DNA of 64,000 bases from positions 310,001 to 374,000 of the forward strand of contig JADJCA010000009.1 in the NCBI GenBank assembly GCA_016703425.1, given 5' to 3'. Positions 19,662-28,502 of this stretch are shown one piece after another. The position numbers and the translations under genes are program-made. Origin of the DNA: Myxococcales bacterium (GTDB lineage: Bacteria; Myxococcota_A; Polyangia; Polyangiales; Polyangiaceae). The notes beneath the pieces are model-generated. The model was given only the letters and a program-made list of their open reading frames with translations. It was not told where the DNA came from and made no database searches. How positions within the stretch are numbered: the first letter of the stretch is position 1; every line of letters starts with the position of its first letter.

Positions 19662-20804
19662 ATGAACTTTGCGCTCGGCAGCCGTGGCCGCACCGTTCAT
19701 GGCGCACGCGACAACTTCGACTGGCCGCTGTTCCTCGTGGCGGCGATGCTCGCCGTCATCGGGGTCATCAACCTGTATTCGGCCACGAGCGCGGCGCGCG
19801 CGGCGCTCTCCGAGGTCTACGTTCAACAGGTCTATTGGCTGGTCACGGGCGGAATCCTCGCGACGGTCATCGCGGCCGTCGACTACCGCCTCTACGAGCG
19901 CTTCGCCTATCCGCTCTACGCGCTCGGCGTGGTGCTCCTGCTCTTGGTTCTCGTCTTGGGTCGCGACATTCGGGGCAGCTCTCGCTGGATCTACATCGGC
20001 TCGTTCAGCTTTCAGCCGAGCGAGTTCATGAAGCTCTTTCTGATCATCGCGCTCGCCAAGTACCTCCACGACGATCCGCGGGCCGAAGGCCGCACCTTGG
20101 GCGATCTCGTCGTGCCGGCGGCCCTCGCACTCTTGCCGGTAGGCCTGGTGATGCGGCAGCCGGACCTCGGCACGGCGCTGATCCTCGGGCTCGTGTTCGC
20201 GACGATCTGTGTCTTGGCCGGTGTGCGCCTCGCGAGCGTCCTCAAGCTCGGCGTCGCCTCGGCCATCGCGCTCCCCGTCGCCTGGAACTACGTCCTCAAG
20301 GACTACCAGAAGCAGCGCCTCATCTCGTTCCTGAACCCCGAGGCGAACATCCTCGGCGCCAACTGGCACGCCCATCACGCTCGCATCGCCATCGGCAGCG
20401 GGCAGGTCGTCGGCCAAGGGTTCATGCGCGGCACGCAGAACCAGTTCCAGTTCCTGCCAGACCAGCACAGCGACTTTCCCTTCGCTGTGTTTGCCGAGGA
20501 CTGGGGCTTTTTGGGCTGCCTCGCGCTCGTGGGCCTCTACACGTTCCTCGTGCTCTGGGCGATTCGGATCGGGAGCCTCGCCAAAGATCGCTTCGGTGCG
20601 GTGGTGGCCGTGGGCGTCGGGGCGATGATCTTCTGGCACGCGTTCTTCAACCTCGGCATGGTCACAGGCCTCCTGCCGGTGGTCGGCGTGACGCTCCCGC
20701 TCTTCTCGTATGGAGGCTCGAGCGTCCTGACGATCCTGATGGGCATCGGCCTCCTCATGAACGTCTCGATTCGCCGCTTCCAGGGCGGAACACGCGTCTT
20801 CTGA
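19662..20804 (+). CDS. rodA: peptidoglycan glycosyltransferase RodA
   Basis: 380 residues with about ten TM helices and SEDS-family motifs: RGSSRWIYIGSFSFQPSEFMK, then the ending PVVGVTLPLFSYGGSSVLTILMGIG. RodA polymerises lipid II for side-wall growth with PBP2, whose gene lies 28 bp upstream. A Shine-Dalgarno (GAAGGAG) precedes ATG 19662. It is the last gene of the elongasome operon. Assignment to RodA rather than FtsW is from the mre/mrdA context. Confidence 0.95.
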   Translation: MNFALGSRGRTVHGARDNFDWPLFLVAAMLAVIGVINLYSATSAARAALSEVYVQQVYWLVTGGILATVIAAVDYRLYERFAYPLYALGVVLLLLVLVLGRDIRGSSRWIYIGSFSFQPSEFMKLFLIIALAKYLHDDPRAEGRTLGDLVVPAALALLPVGLVMRQPDLGTALILGLVFATICVLAGVRLASVLKLGVASAIALPVAWNYVLKDYQKQRLISFLNPEANILGANWHAHHARIAIGSGQVVGQGFMRGTQNQFQFLPDQHSDFPFAVFAEDWGFLGCLALVGLYTFLVLWAIRIGSLAKDRFGAVVAVGVGAMIFWHAFFNLGMVTGLLPVVGVTLPLFSYGGSSVLTILMGIGLLMNVSIRRFQGGTRVF

Positions 20805-20886
20805 CGCGCCTGCGGCGGCTGCGCGCCCGCACCCATCGAAAAAGTACACTTACGGTGGCGGTTTTCGCGCGTAGAGTCTTCGCGCC

Positions 20887-21290
20887 ATGGTCGCCGCACG
20901 CCCCCTCTTCACGTTGCTCCTTCCGCTGGTCGTCGTTTCGGGAGCCTGCGCAACGGGCCTCGAGCTTGAGCAAGGCGCCGCGGCGCTCTCGGAGAGCGAT
21001 GGCGGGCCGGAAGCGTCCAGCATTCGGGCCGTGACCAGTAGCGCCGCCGACGCTGCGCCGACGAACGCGGTGGACGCACGGCCCCTCGTGGACGCGGACG
21101 CCCCGACGCGGACGTCCCCGACACGAGCGTGGCGCCGACGCCCACGACGGCGGCCTGCGGTTCGAGTCCGAGCTACAGCCTGTTTATCATCGCGTTGGCG
21201 CTGTCGGGGACCACGCCGCCGGCCTGCACCGGAGGCACGTGCGCGACCGGTGAGTGCTGCTACCAGTCGCAATATTGCCTGCCGCAGTAG
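20887..21290 (+). CDS. small Cys-rich lipoprotein, frameshifted
   Basis: An N-terminal signal with lipobox (LVVVSGAC) starts at GTG/ATG 20887 and leads to an Asp/Ala-rich linker typical of myxobacterial lipoproteins. Near 21100, next to a CCCC run, the sensible frame moves back by one base. It continues ADVPDTSVAP, a hydrophobic stretch (SYSLFIIALALSG) and a Cys-rich end, ACTGGTCATGECCYQSQYC, with the stop at 21288-21290. In the starting frame the protein would dissolve into Arg-rich sequence. One missing C restores a protein of about 134 residues. The function is unknown; the Cys pattern suggests a small disulfide-bonded extracellular domain. Confidence 0.6.
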
Positions 21291-21371
21291 CGAGCGAAGC
21301 TCGCGCCGGCGTTGGCGCGAACGCAGCGCGAGCGGCAACTCGGACGACGGGACCGCCTGGTAGCGCGAGTG

Positions 21372-22022
21372 CTACTTGCCCTTCGAGCCCTGCATGACCA
21401 TCAGGTGAAACTTCGAGAACTCGGTCTGACCGAGCGTGAAGAGCACCTCGACGAGCAGACGGTACGGCGTGTCTTTGTCGGCGATGATGATCGCCTCGCT
21501 GAAGCTCGGATCTTTGCCCGTGGCCGCGCGAATGGTCTTGTCGCGGTCGCGCCAGGACTGCAGCGTCGTGGCCAAGGGAACGATGTAGAGGTCGTTGGGA
21601 CCGCCGCGCTTGTATTTGCCTTCAACGCCGTGCGTCGCATCGGCAGGGACCGGCAGGATCGGCTGGTTGTCCACGACGATCTGCGACTTCGAGATCAGCA
21701 CCGGCACTCCCTCTTGCGAGGCTTCCTTGGTGAGGATGCTCTTCGGAATCGTGAGGTCCGGCGACTGGGGAATCGACGCCGAAGTCTGGCTCATGCTCTT
21801 GAGCAAGAAGACGAGAATGATCGTCATCATGTCGAGCATGGCCGTGATGTTGAGGAAGTTGACCTCGTGCGGGTGCGCGTTGCGGCGGATCTCTTTGCGG
21901 AGCAGGCGCTTGTAGGTGGCCATGCTGGCCGGCTTCTGCGGCGGCGGCGGCGTAAAACCGCCTCCGTCTCCGCCCGTCGGCGGTGCGCCAACTCCACCGG
22001 CACCTTGAGGTTGCATCGTCAC
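21372..22022 (-). CDS. ExbD/TolR-family stator protein (second of pair)
   Basis: 216 residues starting at GTG 22022 or ATG 22016. A Pro/Gly-rich cytoplasmic N-terminus, then one TM helix with the proton-carrying Asp (NITAMLDMMTIILVFLLKSM), then a periplasmic domain. It follows another ExbD-type gene by 4 bp. The TM Asp is the key residue for proton flow in ExbBD, TolQR and MotAB stators. The periplasmic part is longer than that of E. coli ExbD (141 residues in total). It is the last gene of a three-gene minus-strand operon that mirrors the plus-strand set at 24176-26121. Confidence 0.88.
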   Translation of the reverse strand: MTMQPQGAGGVGAPPTGGDGGGFTPPPPQKPASMATYKRLLRKEIRRNAHPHEVNFLNITAMLDMMTIILVFLLKSMSQTSASIPQSPDLTIPKSILTKEASQEGVPVLISKSQIVVDNQPILPVPADATHGVEGKYKRGGPNDLYIVPLATTLQSWRDRDKTIRAATGKDPSFSEAIIIADKDTPYRLLVEVLFTLGQTEFSKFHLMVMQGSKGK

Positions 22023-22026
22023 GCTC

Positions 22027-22602
22027 TCACCTTGCCAATCCGAAGTTCACGTCGGGGAAGAGCTCCTCACCCGACTCGTCGTCCTTGCGAACGGCGTCGA
22101 TGGTGCTGATCACGACCTGATAGGGGATGTTCGGGTTCGCGCTGATGGTCACAGAGACCTCGTCCTTGAAGTCAGGCGAGAGGTTCTTGAGCTTCTTCAC
22201 GCACTTGGTCAGCGACGCGAAATCGTAGTCGACCTTGCCATCGACGGTGGCCTTGCCCACGGCGAGGCCGGGGCCCGCGTCGTTGCAGCCGGCCGCGACG
22301 TTGCCGCCGCGCGCTTTCAAGCTGAAGCCGTCGGGGACGACGAGGATCGTTAGACCCAAGGTCGGCGTCGTCGGAGCGCGGGCCCCCGTGCCACCGGCCC
22401 GCGGCGGGTTGGTGTCGATGGTCGCCGTGAAGGTGACGCTCACTGTCGCGAGCACGAACATCAGCACGTTCATGATGATGTCGAGGAACGGAACGATGTT
22501 GAGCTCGCCGCCCTCTTCGTCGGGGGCGAGCTCCTTCTGCTGCGACAGTCGCCGCACCTTGCTCCGCTGCGCGGCGCTAAGGCGTTCAGGCTCCTTGTTC
22601 AT
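22027..22602 (-). CDS. ExbD/TolR-family stator protein (first of pair)
   Basis: 191 residues from ATG 22602, with AAGGA upstream. The TM helix has the conserved Asp (NIVPFLDIIMNVLMFVLATV). The periplasmic domain contains the TolR-like TISANPNIPYQVVISTIDAV segment. It lies 51 bp after the ExbB-type gene and 4 bp before the second ExbD-type gene. With its partners it should form a 5:2-type proton-driven stator that works on an envelope component. Confidence 0.9.
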   Translation of the reverse strand: MNKEPERLSAAQRSKVRRLSQQKELAPDEEGGELNIVPFLDIIMNVLMFVLATVSVTFTATIDTNPPRAGGTGARAPTTPTLGLTILVVPDGFSLKARGGNVAAGCNDAGPGLAVGKATVDGKVDYDFASLTKCVKKLKNLSPDFKDEVSVTISANPNIPYQVVISTIDAVRKDDESGEELFPDVNFGLAR

Positions 22603-22653
22603 CGATCCGTCCTTGGTCCGGGTCTGAGATCAGCTTGAGGGATCAGAGCGGGA

Positions 22654-23349
22654 TCAGAGGCTGCCGGGACGCGTCTGGATCGTGAGCAGGTTGAAGACGC
22701 GCTCTTGGGTCGCGTCGAGGTCGTGCTGAATGTTCTTCGCGCGCTGGTGGAGAATGAGGTGCGCGATCATGCAAACGACGGCGATGAGGAGACCGAGCGC
22801 TGTGTTGTACATGGCCTCGGCGATACCGTTGGCGAGGATGCGCTGGCGGTCAGCGGCCGAGAGGCCCTGCGCGGCGACGGCGCCGAAGGTGTGAATGAGA
22901 CCAACAACGGTGCCGAGGAGACCGATGAGGGTCGCGATGTTGGCGAGCGACCACAACGAGCCGATGCGCTTCTCGACGGCGGGCTTGAGCTCGCCGATCT
23001 TCTCGCTCATGGCGGCGTCGATTTCGTCGGCGCCTTTGTTCGCGTGCGTCAGCCCCGCCTTGACCAGCTGCAACGTCGGGTAGTCGCCGGCGTCGCAAAG
23101 CTTGATGGCGCGGTCGATGTTGCCGGCCGTCACAAGCTTCTTGATCTGCGCGAAGAACTCCTTCGAGTTCACGCGGTACTTGCCGAGCTGAAACGCCGCG
23201 CGCTCGATGACCATCGCGATGACGATGGCGCTCACGACTAGGTTGATCGCGAGGAAGGTGGGGTTCTCTTTGAACGCCTCCATCAGGCTGTTGCCGCCCG
23301 AGCTGCTCTGCGCCGCCGCTGCCTGAGCTCCTTCAAGAAGGACGAACAT
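22654..23349 (-). CDS. ExbB/TolQ/MotA-family proton channel
   Basis: 231 residues from ATG 23349 (MFVLLEGAQAAAAQ), preceded by AAGGAG at good spacing; a longer frame exists upstream but is low in sense. Three TM helices as in ExbB/TolQ: FLAINLVVSAIVIAMVIER, then LWSLANIATLIGLLGTVVGL, then ALGLLIAVVCMIAHLILH. The GLLGTVVGLIHTF signature is clear. It heads the minus-strand stator operon. The 826-bp gap to the divergent plus-strand operon must hold promoters for both. Confidence 0.93.
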   Translation of the reverse strand: MFVLLEGAQAAAAQSSSGGNSLMEAFKENPTFLAINLVVSAIVIAMVIERAAFQLGKYRVNSKEFFAQIKKLVTAGNIDRAIKLCDAGDYPTLQLVKAGLTHANKGADEIDAAMSEKIGELKPAVEKRIGSLWSLANIATLIGLLGTVVGLIHTFGAVAAQGLSAADRQRILANGIAEAMYNTALGLLIAVVCMIAHLILHQRAKNIQHDLDATQERVFNLLTIQTRPGSL

Positions 23350-24175
23350 CCCCGATGCTCCTTGCGGCTGTTGTGCCGCTTCGTTCCGCTGATTGCGATT
23401 GTGCGTGGAAACTTGCCTAATCGATCGGCGCTTCGAGCGCTTCGCGCTTTGTCGCCGTTCGACCACCGCGCCCTTCTCCTCTTTCGACGCCACGCGAACA
23501 CGCGTGAAGTTGGATCGAGGGACTCCGAGGGGCGCTTTGTGGGAAGGACGATACAAGCTTCGGATTCTGGAAGTCAACGCGAGGGAGGTCCTTCATGAAG
23601 TGTGGCGGAGGATTCGCCGCCGGCCGGTCGCCTTTTGGGCCCGGCGCGCGGCTCCCCTTCCCCGAAGCGGCCCCTCCGCGTTCGCGGGCCGCCTCCGCGT
23701 TCTGCCACCGGTGCTTTTTTTTCATCGGCGGCCGAACATTCGAAATGGCTCGGTTTTTCCGAGCAAAGGCGATCGATGGAGCTAAGTCTAACGAGCCTGG
23801 GCCGCCGGGCAGCGCCTTGCGCGCCCGCCGCCTCGCTTTCCTTGCCCTCTTCGTCGCCCACCGGCGACGTTCTTTCTTCGTGGCCACCGCCGCCGCCGGC
23901 GCAAGAAGTCACGATCACGTACATCTCACGTGTAAGGCTGCTTGCCACCGGGCGGGACAATCCGATAACGTCCCCGCGCCGGTTTCGCCTCGGAGCCTGA
24001 AGCCGGCAAGCAGGGCCGCTACTTATCGAAGGGCGCCACGCGTTTCGACTTCAAGAATTGCTCCAGCAGGGCGCGCCGCGCGGAACTTCGGCACCCCCCA
24101 CTTTCACCAAGTCACTGACGCGAAGGCTCGAGAGAGCCGCGACGAAGCCAAACAGGATCGAGGAGGACAACGGAA
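23350..24175. other. intergenic region between divergent stator operons
   Basis: 826 bp with no convincing gene; the open frames here give Arg/Ala-rich, shadow-like sequence. It must carry the divergent promoters of both ExbB/ExbD operons. Visible elements are a perfect inverted repeat GCTCGG-TTTTT-CCGAGC at 23749-23765, a T run at 23716-23723, and a strong Shine-Dalgarno (GAGGAGG) just before the ATG at 24176. Confidence 0.6.
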
Positions 24176-24835
24176 ATGGCATCTCTCTGGAAGCACTTCA
24201 AGGAAGGTGGATGGGGCATGTACCCCATCCTTTTCTGGTCGATCCTCACGATCGGCATCATCATCGAGCGCGCCATCTATCTGTTCGGCTCCTCCATCAA
24301 CAAGGACGTCTTCCTCGCCACGATGCAGAAGTGCATCCTCGCCGGTGACGTCGCCAAGGCCGTCAAGATGTGCAGCGCCGCCAACGCGCCGCTCGCGCGC
24401 ATCGTTCAGGCCGGCCTCGTGAAGGTCAACCGCCCCGACGAAGAGGTCCAAGCGGCCATGGACGAGCAGGCGCTCCGCGAAATCCCGCGCATCGCCAAGC
24501 GCACCGGCTACCTCGCCCTCCTCGCCAACCTCGCGATGCTCACCGGTCTCCTCGGAACCGTGTCGGGTCTCATCACGAGCTTCGGCGCCGTCTCCGGCGA
24601 GAGCGTCGACCCGAGCCAAAAGGCCCGCATCCTCGCTGAAGGTATCTCCGAGGCCATGAACTGCACGGCCTTCGGTCTCATCGTCGCCATCATCGGCCTC
24701 ATCGGTTACGCCGTTCTCAACGGCAAGACCCAGGGCCTGGAAGACGACATCAACGAGGCCAGCGTTCAGATCCTCAACCTCGTCGTGAACAACCGCCAGA
24801 AGGTCAACCTCAGCGGCGTTTCGGCCGCGGCCTGA
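24176..24835 (+). CDS. ExbB/TolQ/MotA-family proton channel
   Basis: 219 residues from ATG 24176, with GAGGAGG in front. TM helices: GMYPILFWSILTIGIIIERA, then YLALLANLAMLTGLLGTVSG, then CTAFGLIVAIIGLIGYAVL. It is a paralogue of the minus-strand channel at 22654-23349. It heads a plus-strand operon with two ExbD-type genes and a membrane protein. One TolQ-type gene followed by two TolR-type genes is the arrangement of aglR-aglQ-aglS, which encode the Myxococcus gliding motor; that role is an inference here. Confidence 0.93.
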   Translation: MASLWKHFKEGGWGMYPILFWSILTIGIIIERAIYLFGSSINKDVFLATMQKCILAGDVAKAVKMCSAANAPLARIVQAGLVKVNRPDEEVQAAMDEQALREIPRIAKRTGYLALLANLAMLTGLLGTVSGLITSFGAVSGESVDPSQKARILAEGISEAMNCTAFGLIVAIIGLIGYAVLNGKTQGLEDDINEASVQILNLVVNNRQKVNLSGVSAAA

Positions 24836-24869
24836 AGAGCGACGAGAACCGTCGGTGACTGCCAGTCCA

Positions 24870-24931
24870 GCACCGGGTTCGGGAACTTTCGGCCAGGGAA
24901 GCAGTCCCTGGTAAGGGCCCAAACCCGGTGC
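24870..24931 (+). promoter_or_regulatory. nested inverted repeat between exbB and exbD genes
   Basis: GCACCGGGTT (24870-24879) pairs with AACCCGGTGC (24922-24931), extended after one mismatch by GGG/CCC. Inside lies a second hairpin, CCAGGGA (24893-24899) with TCCCTGG (24905-24911). No T run follows, so it is more likely an mRNA processing, stability or attenuation element than a full terminator. Its position suits a switch that lowers ExbD-type output relative to the ExbB-type channel. Confidence 0.6.
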
Positions 24932-24981
24932 AGGTCGCAGACCGACCGAACCGATCAAGCAGCGACTCGTAGGAGCGAACC

Positions 24982-25560
24982 ATGGGTGGTGTAAGCGTAG
25001 ACAGCGGAGGGGGTGGCCGGAGGTCGCTGGACTCGGAGATCAACATGATCCCGATGATCGACTTCTTGATGGTCACGATCGCCTTCCTTCTCATCACGGC
25101 CGTTTGGTCGCAGATGGCTCGCATCAACGCCGACGCCCAGGTGCCCGGACCGCCGCGGCCCGACGTCGAGCAAGAAAAGGTCGAGCCCGAGAAGCAGCTG
25201 CACGTCGAGATGCGTCAGGAGGACAAGTTCGTCCTCGTCTGGAAGCAGGGCTCGACGGTGGTCAACTCCATCGACGTCCCGCGCAACGACGCGAAGTCCG
25301 TCACCATGAACAAGTCGCAGGCAAGCGCTCGCTACCCCGAGCTCGCTGCCAAGATCGCCGACGAGTGGAAGAACGTCGGCTCGCACCGCGACCCGAGCGA
25401 CAAGAAGCTCGACCAGGCGATTTTGCACACCGACAACAAGACCGAGTACTTCAAGCTGATCGGCGTCATCGACGCCATCTACCAGACTCGGCGCCAGATC
25501 AACGTCGGCGGCAAAGCCGAGCCGGTTCCCGCCTTCAACGTCACCTTCTCCGTCAACTGA
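24982..25560 (+). CDS. ExbD/TolR-family stator protein (first of pair)
   Basis: 192 residues from ATG 24982, after TAGGAG. The TM helix NMIPMIDFLMVTIAFLLITA carries the essential Asp. The periplasmic domain has the ExbD/TolR fold character (VLVWKQGSTVV, HTDNKTEYFKLIGVIDAIYQ). Together with the next gene it gives two non-identical ExbD-type partners for one channel. It is 146 bp from the channel gene, the gap containing a strong hairpin, and 15 bp from the next ExbD gene. Confidence 0.9.
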   Translation: MGGVSVDSGGGGRRSLDSEINMIPMIDFLMVTIAFLLITAVWSQMARINADAQVPGPPRPDVEQEKVEPEKQLHVEMRQEDKFVLVWKQGSTVVNSIDVPRNDAKSVTMNKSQASARYPELAAKIADEWKNVGSHRDPSDKKLDQAILHTDNKTEYFKLIGVIDAIYQTRRQINVGGKAEPVPAFNVTFSVN

Positions 25561-25575
25561 GCCTAAGGATCCGCC

Positions 25576-26121
25576 ATGCCCGTTCATGAGCCCGGCCGTC
25601 GTTTGATGCATGACGTGCGGCTGAAGTTCGTCAAGAAGAAGGTCATGGGTCTCGGCGGGCGCCCCACCAGCGCCGCCCTGAACCTGACGAGCATGATCGA
25701 CTTCCTAGTCGTCACCGTCGTCTTCCTTCTCATGACCTTCAGCGCCTCCGGTGAGCCCACGATCCCCAAGGGTGTGACGCTCCCCAAAGCGGAGAACACG
25801 CTCGACATGGTCGACGCGCCGCTCGTCGGTGTGATCAGCACGCAGATCCTCGTCGACGGAAACGCCGCCGGCACCACCCACGCCATCGAGGAGTCGGGGC
25901 GCCTGCAGCGCGTCGAAGAGCTCTTCAACCTCCTCAAGCAGAAGCGCGAGCTCTGGAAGGCCACCCACCCCGCGGGCAAAGAGTTCCCTGGCGTGGTGGT
26001 CCTTCAGATCGACCAGAACGTTCCCGCCATCGTCGTGAAGAGCGTCTTCCAGACGTCAGCCTTCGCGGGTTACCCGAACGTCAGCTTCATGGTCGACCAG
26101 ATTCCCAAGACGAAGCACTGA
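25576..26121 (+). CDS. ExbD/TolR-family stator protein (second of pair)
   Basis: 181 residues. A basic N-terminus (LKFVKKKVMGLGGRP), TM helix NLTSMIDFLVVTVVFLLMTF with the proton-binding Asp, and a periplasmic domain ending QTSAFAGYPNVSFMVDQIPK. It lies in the same operon as the preceding channel and ExbD genes. The N-terminal basic stretch before the TM helix is longer than in the first ExbD of this pair. Confidence 0.9.
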   Translation: MPVHEPGRRLMHDVRLKFVKKKVMGLGGRPTSAALNLTSMIDFLVVTVVFLLMTFSASGEPTIPKGVTLPKAENTLDMVDAPLVGVISTQILVDGNAAGTTHAIEESGRLQRVEELFNLLKQKRELWKATHPAGKEFPGVVVLQIDQNVPAIVVKSVFQTSAFAGYPNVSFMVDQIPKTKH

Positions 26122-26155
26122 GCCCCTCACTGAGCCCAGAAGCGAGCCCAGAAGC

Positions 26156-27127
26156 GTGGACCGACGCCCCGATGGGAGCGACCCGACCAGTCGGCGTCGC
26201 GGTCTGAAGTCGGTCAACGAAGGGCGCGACCAGCGAAAACGAGGCCGCTTCGCGCGCATGACGCCGCGGGTGGTGCTGATGGCCGTCTCGGCCTTGGCGC
26301 TGATTCTCCTCGGCTACGGCTTCGTCTCGCACCGCGTCCTCGAGAAATCGAAGGGCGATCTCCTATCGAAGCGCCGCGCCGTCGAGACGACGCTCGGCCC
26401 CGATTGGTTCGCGCTCTCGGGCAAGCTCGAGAAGCTCGTCCTCGACACCGGGCGCGATTGGCCTGGCGATTGGGTGGATGCGGAGGCCGGCCGAACCGAC
26501 TTCCGTTCGCTGCCGGGCATCTACCTACGGCTTCGCCTCGCCGAGGCGAAGGACGCGGCGGCCTTGCGCAGCGCGGCCAAGAGCTCCGTGAAGGACGCCT
26601 TCGCCGCGTGCCTCTTGCGCCCGACGACGCCGCCGAAGCTCCCCGACGGTGGCGTGGGCCAAGAGCAACCGTGGAACCTGCGTCAGGCCTATGCGTCGAC
26701 GCGCGTCCTCACCGACGAGTGGGCCAACGAGGTGAAGCTCTCGAGCGACGACCTTCGCCTGCGCGTCTTCGAGCAGCAGTTCGACAAGGCCACCCGCGAG
26801 GAGATCCCCCTCGCCGTCGACATCGTGAAGCGCGCCGCCTTCTTCCTCTTGGTGCTCGACGAAGACGCGCCCGAGGCCCTCGAGAAGGTCGATGGCGGCG
26901 CCATCACGATGGAGGCGCTCCAGCTCGTCTCTCATGACGCGCGCGTTCGCGTCTGGAACCTCAAGACTGGCGCCGAGATCGCGCGCGTCCGCCGTCGCGG
27001 CGAAGGCGGATTCCGATTCGTGGGCGAGCAGACGGTGCAAGATCCCGAGACGCTCGACGCGATGCAACGCCAGGTCAACGGCTGCGCCCTCGCAAACCGC
27101 GTCAAGGAAGCGCTCGGCGTCAAATAG
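26156..27127 (+). CDS. membrane protein of unknown function, stator operon
   Basis: 323 residues from GTG 26156, 34 bp after the ExbD gene. A basic cytoplasmic N-terminus of about 38 residues, a single TM helix (VVLMAVSALALILLGYGFVS), and an extracytoplasmic domain of about 260 residues that is largely helical with two lone Cys residues (FAACLLRP and VNGCALAN). No family was recognised. Its place in the operon suggests it is a periplasmic partner or effector of the stator complex. Confidence 0.75.
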   Translation: MDRRPDGSDPTSRRRGLKSVNEGRDQRKRGRFARMTPRVVLMAVSALALILLGYGFVSHRVLEKSKGDLLSKRRAVETTLGPDWFALSGKLEKLVLDTGRDWPGDWVDAEAGRTDFRSLPGIYLRLRLAEAKDAAALRSAAKSSVKDAFAACLLRPTTPPKLPDGGVGQEQPWNLRQAYASTRVLTDEWANEVKLSSDDLRLRVFEQQFDKATREEIPLAVDIVKRAAFFLLVLDEDAPEALEKVDGGAITMEALQLVSHDARVRVWNLKTGAEIARVRRRGEGGFRFVGEQTVQDPETLDAMQRQVNGCALANRVKEALGVK

Positions 27128-27194
27128 CGGCTGGCGGGGCTTGGCGACCTTGGCGCGCGCGTGGCCGCGACCGGCGCGAGCTTCACGGCCGTCG

Positions 27195-28502
27195 TCAGTC
27201 GGCCGCGCCGCTGGCCTCGAGCGCGCGAACGACCTCTTCGCGGAGCTTGGGCACCATGGTGATGCGCACGCGCGAGAGGACCTGCCCGGCGAGGCGCGCG
27301 AGGAGGAACGAGACCTCCGTCAGCGGGCGCGGCGGCCCCTTCGCGAAGACGACCAAGAGCGGGTCGGCTTCCGCCGCCACGGGCACGTCGCTGGCGACGT
27401 CGAGGCCGACGTAGACATCAGGGTCGAGACCGTGCTTCTTGGCCACCTCGCGAGCGACCGCGAGCGCGCGTTCGCGGCCCGCAGGGCTAGCTTGCTCGCC
27501 GAAGAGCTCGTAGGTCTTGAAGAGCTCTCGCTGGCGCACGCGGCGCGCCAGATCGCAGAGGACCGGATCGCGCGCGCTCTCCCACGCGTGCATCGCGACG
27601 GTGAGCGCCGCGTCGTCGAGCTCGAGGTATTCGCCGAGGGGAATCGGCTCACCGTGCGCCGCCAGCTCGATGGCGCGCGGGGTGCCGGCCAAGCGCTCGC
27701 CGTCCATGATGAGCGACGCGGCCCGCGCGAGCGTCGCGCGGATCATCCACTCGGCGGAGCGCGTGGCCTTGTGGAGGTAGACCTGCTGGAACATGAAGAG
27801 GCGCGCGAGGAGGAACGCCTCGATGGCCGGGAGGCCTTTGGCGCCGTCAATGGCGAGCGCGGGCGCCCGCGAGGGATCTTCGACCTTGGCGAAGCGCAAG
27901 CTTCGGAGCAGCCACTCGAGGTCGTAGTGGCCGTAGCGCACCCCCGTGGCGTGGGCGTCGCGGAGCAGGTAATCGCAGCGATCGACGTCGAAGGTGCCGC
28001 TGACGGCCTTGGCCAAATACGGGAGCGGGTGTTCGCCGCGCACAAGCGCCGCGACGCGCTCGGGCATCCCGGCGTCGACTGAGAGGAGGGCCTTGTGCAC
28101 TGCCGTGCCAGGGTCGAGGACGATGCGAAGCGTCCACTCCTCGTGGTGAGGAACGCCGGGGATCGCGTCCTCGAAGAGGTGCGAGAGCGGACCATGGCCG
28201 AGGTCGTGGAGGCACGCAGCGGCCAGCGCATCGGACGCGCGGTCGCTCGTGAGCTGTTGCCAGAAGGGCAACTCGCCGTGAATGGCTCGGAGCCGCAAGA
28301 TGAGGAGCTTCATCACTTGCGCCGCCCCCACCGCGTGGGCGAAACGCGTGTGCTCGGCCCCGGGAAACGCATACGAGGTCACGCCCAATTGGCGGATGCG
28401 CCGGAGTCTTTGGACCTCGGGCGTATCCATGAGCTTGGGGACGATGGACTCTTCGCCGTCTTCGAAGGACACCAGACCGTGGACCGGATCACGAAGGATC
28501 AT
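27195..28502 (-). CDS. HD-domain phosphohydrolase (COG1078-like)
   Basis: 435 residues from ATG 28502 (MILRDPVHGLVSFEDGEE). HD-domain metal ligands are visible: HTRFAHAVGAAQVM, then CLHDLGHGPLSHLFE with the paired His-Asp. The order and the N-terminal VHGLV-F segment match the YdhJ/COG1078 group, related to dNTP triphosphohydrolases and SAMHD1. The probable reaction is hydrolysis of nucleotide phosphates in the cytoplasm, but the substrate cannot be read from sequence. The start codon overlaps the stop of the DNA methyltransferase gene (ATGA on the minus strand), so the two are made together. Confidence 0.88.
   Translation of the reverse strand: MILRDPVHGLVSFEDGEESIVPKLMDTPEVQRLRRIRQLGVTSYAFPGAEHTRFAHAVGAAQVMKLLILRLRAIHGELPFWQQLTSDRASDALAAACLHDLGHGPLSHLFEDAIPGVPHHEEWTLRIVLDPGTAVHKALLSVDAGMPERVAALVRGEHPLPYLAKAVSGTFDVDRCDYLLRDAHATGVRYGHYDLEWLLRSLRFAKVEDPSRAPALAIDGAKGLPAIEAFLLARLFMFQQVYLHKATRSAEWMIRATLARAASLIMDGERLAGTPRAIELAAHGEPIPLGEYLELDDAALTVAMHAWESARDPVLCDLARRVRQRELFKTYELFGEQASPAGRERALAVAREVAKKHGLDPDVYVGLDVASDVPVAAEADPLLVVFAKGPPRPLTEVSFLLARLAGQVLSRVRITMVPKLREEVVRALEASGAAD

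Noticed and set aside
19485..20849. Long minus-strand frame opposite rodA and PBP2
   Set aside because: It is the antisense of SEDS and PBP sequence and is rich in His, Arg and Glu, as expected for a shadow.
23417..23960. Possible genes in the gap between the stator operons
   Set aside because: All frames there are Arg/Ala-rich with no ribosome site or recognisable motif.
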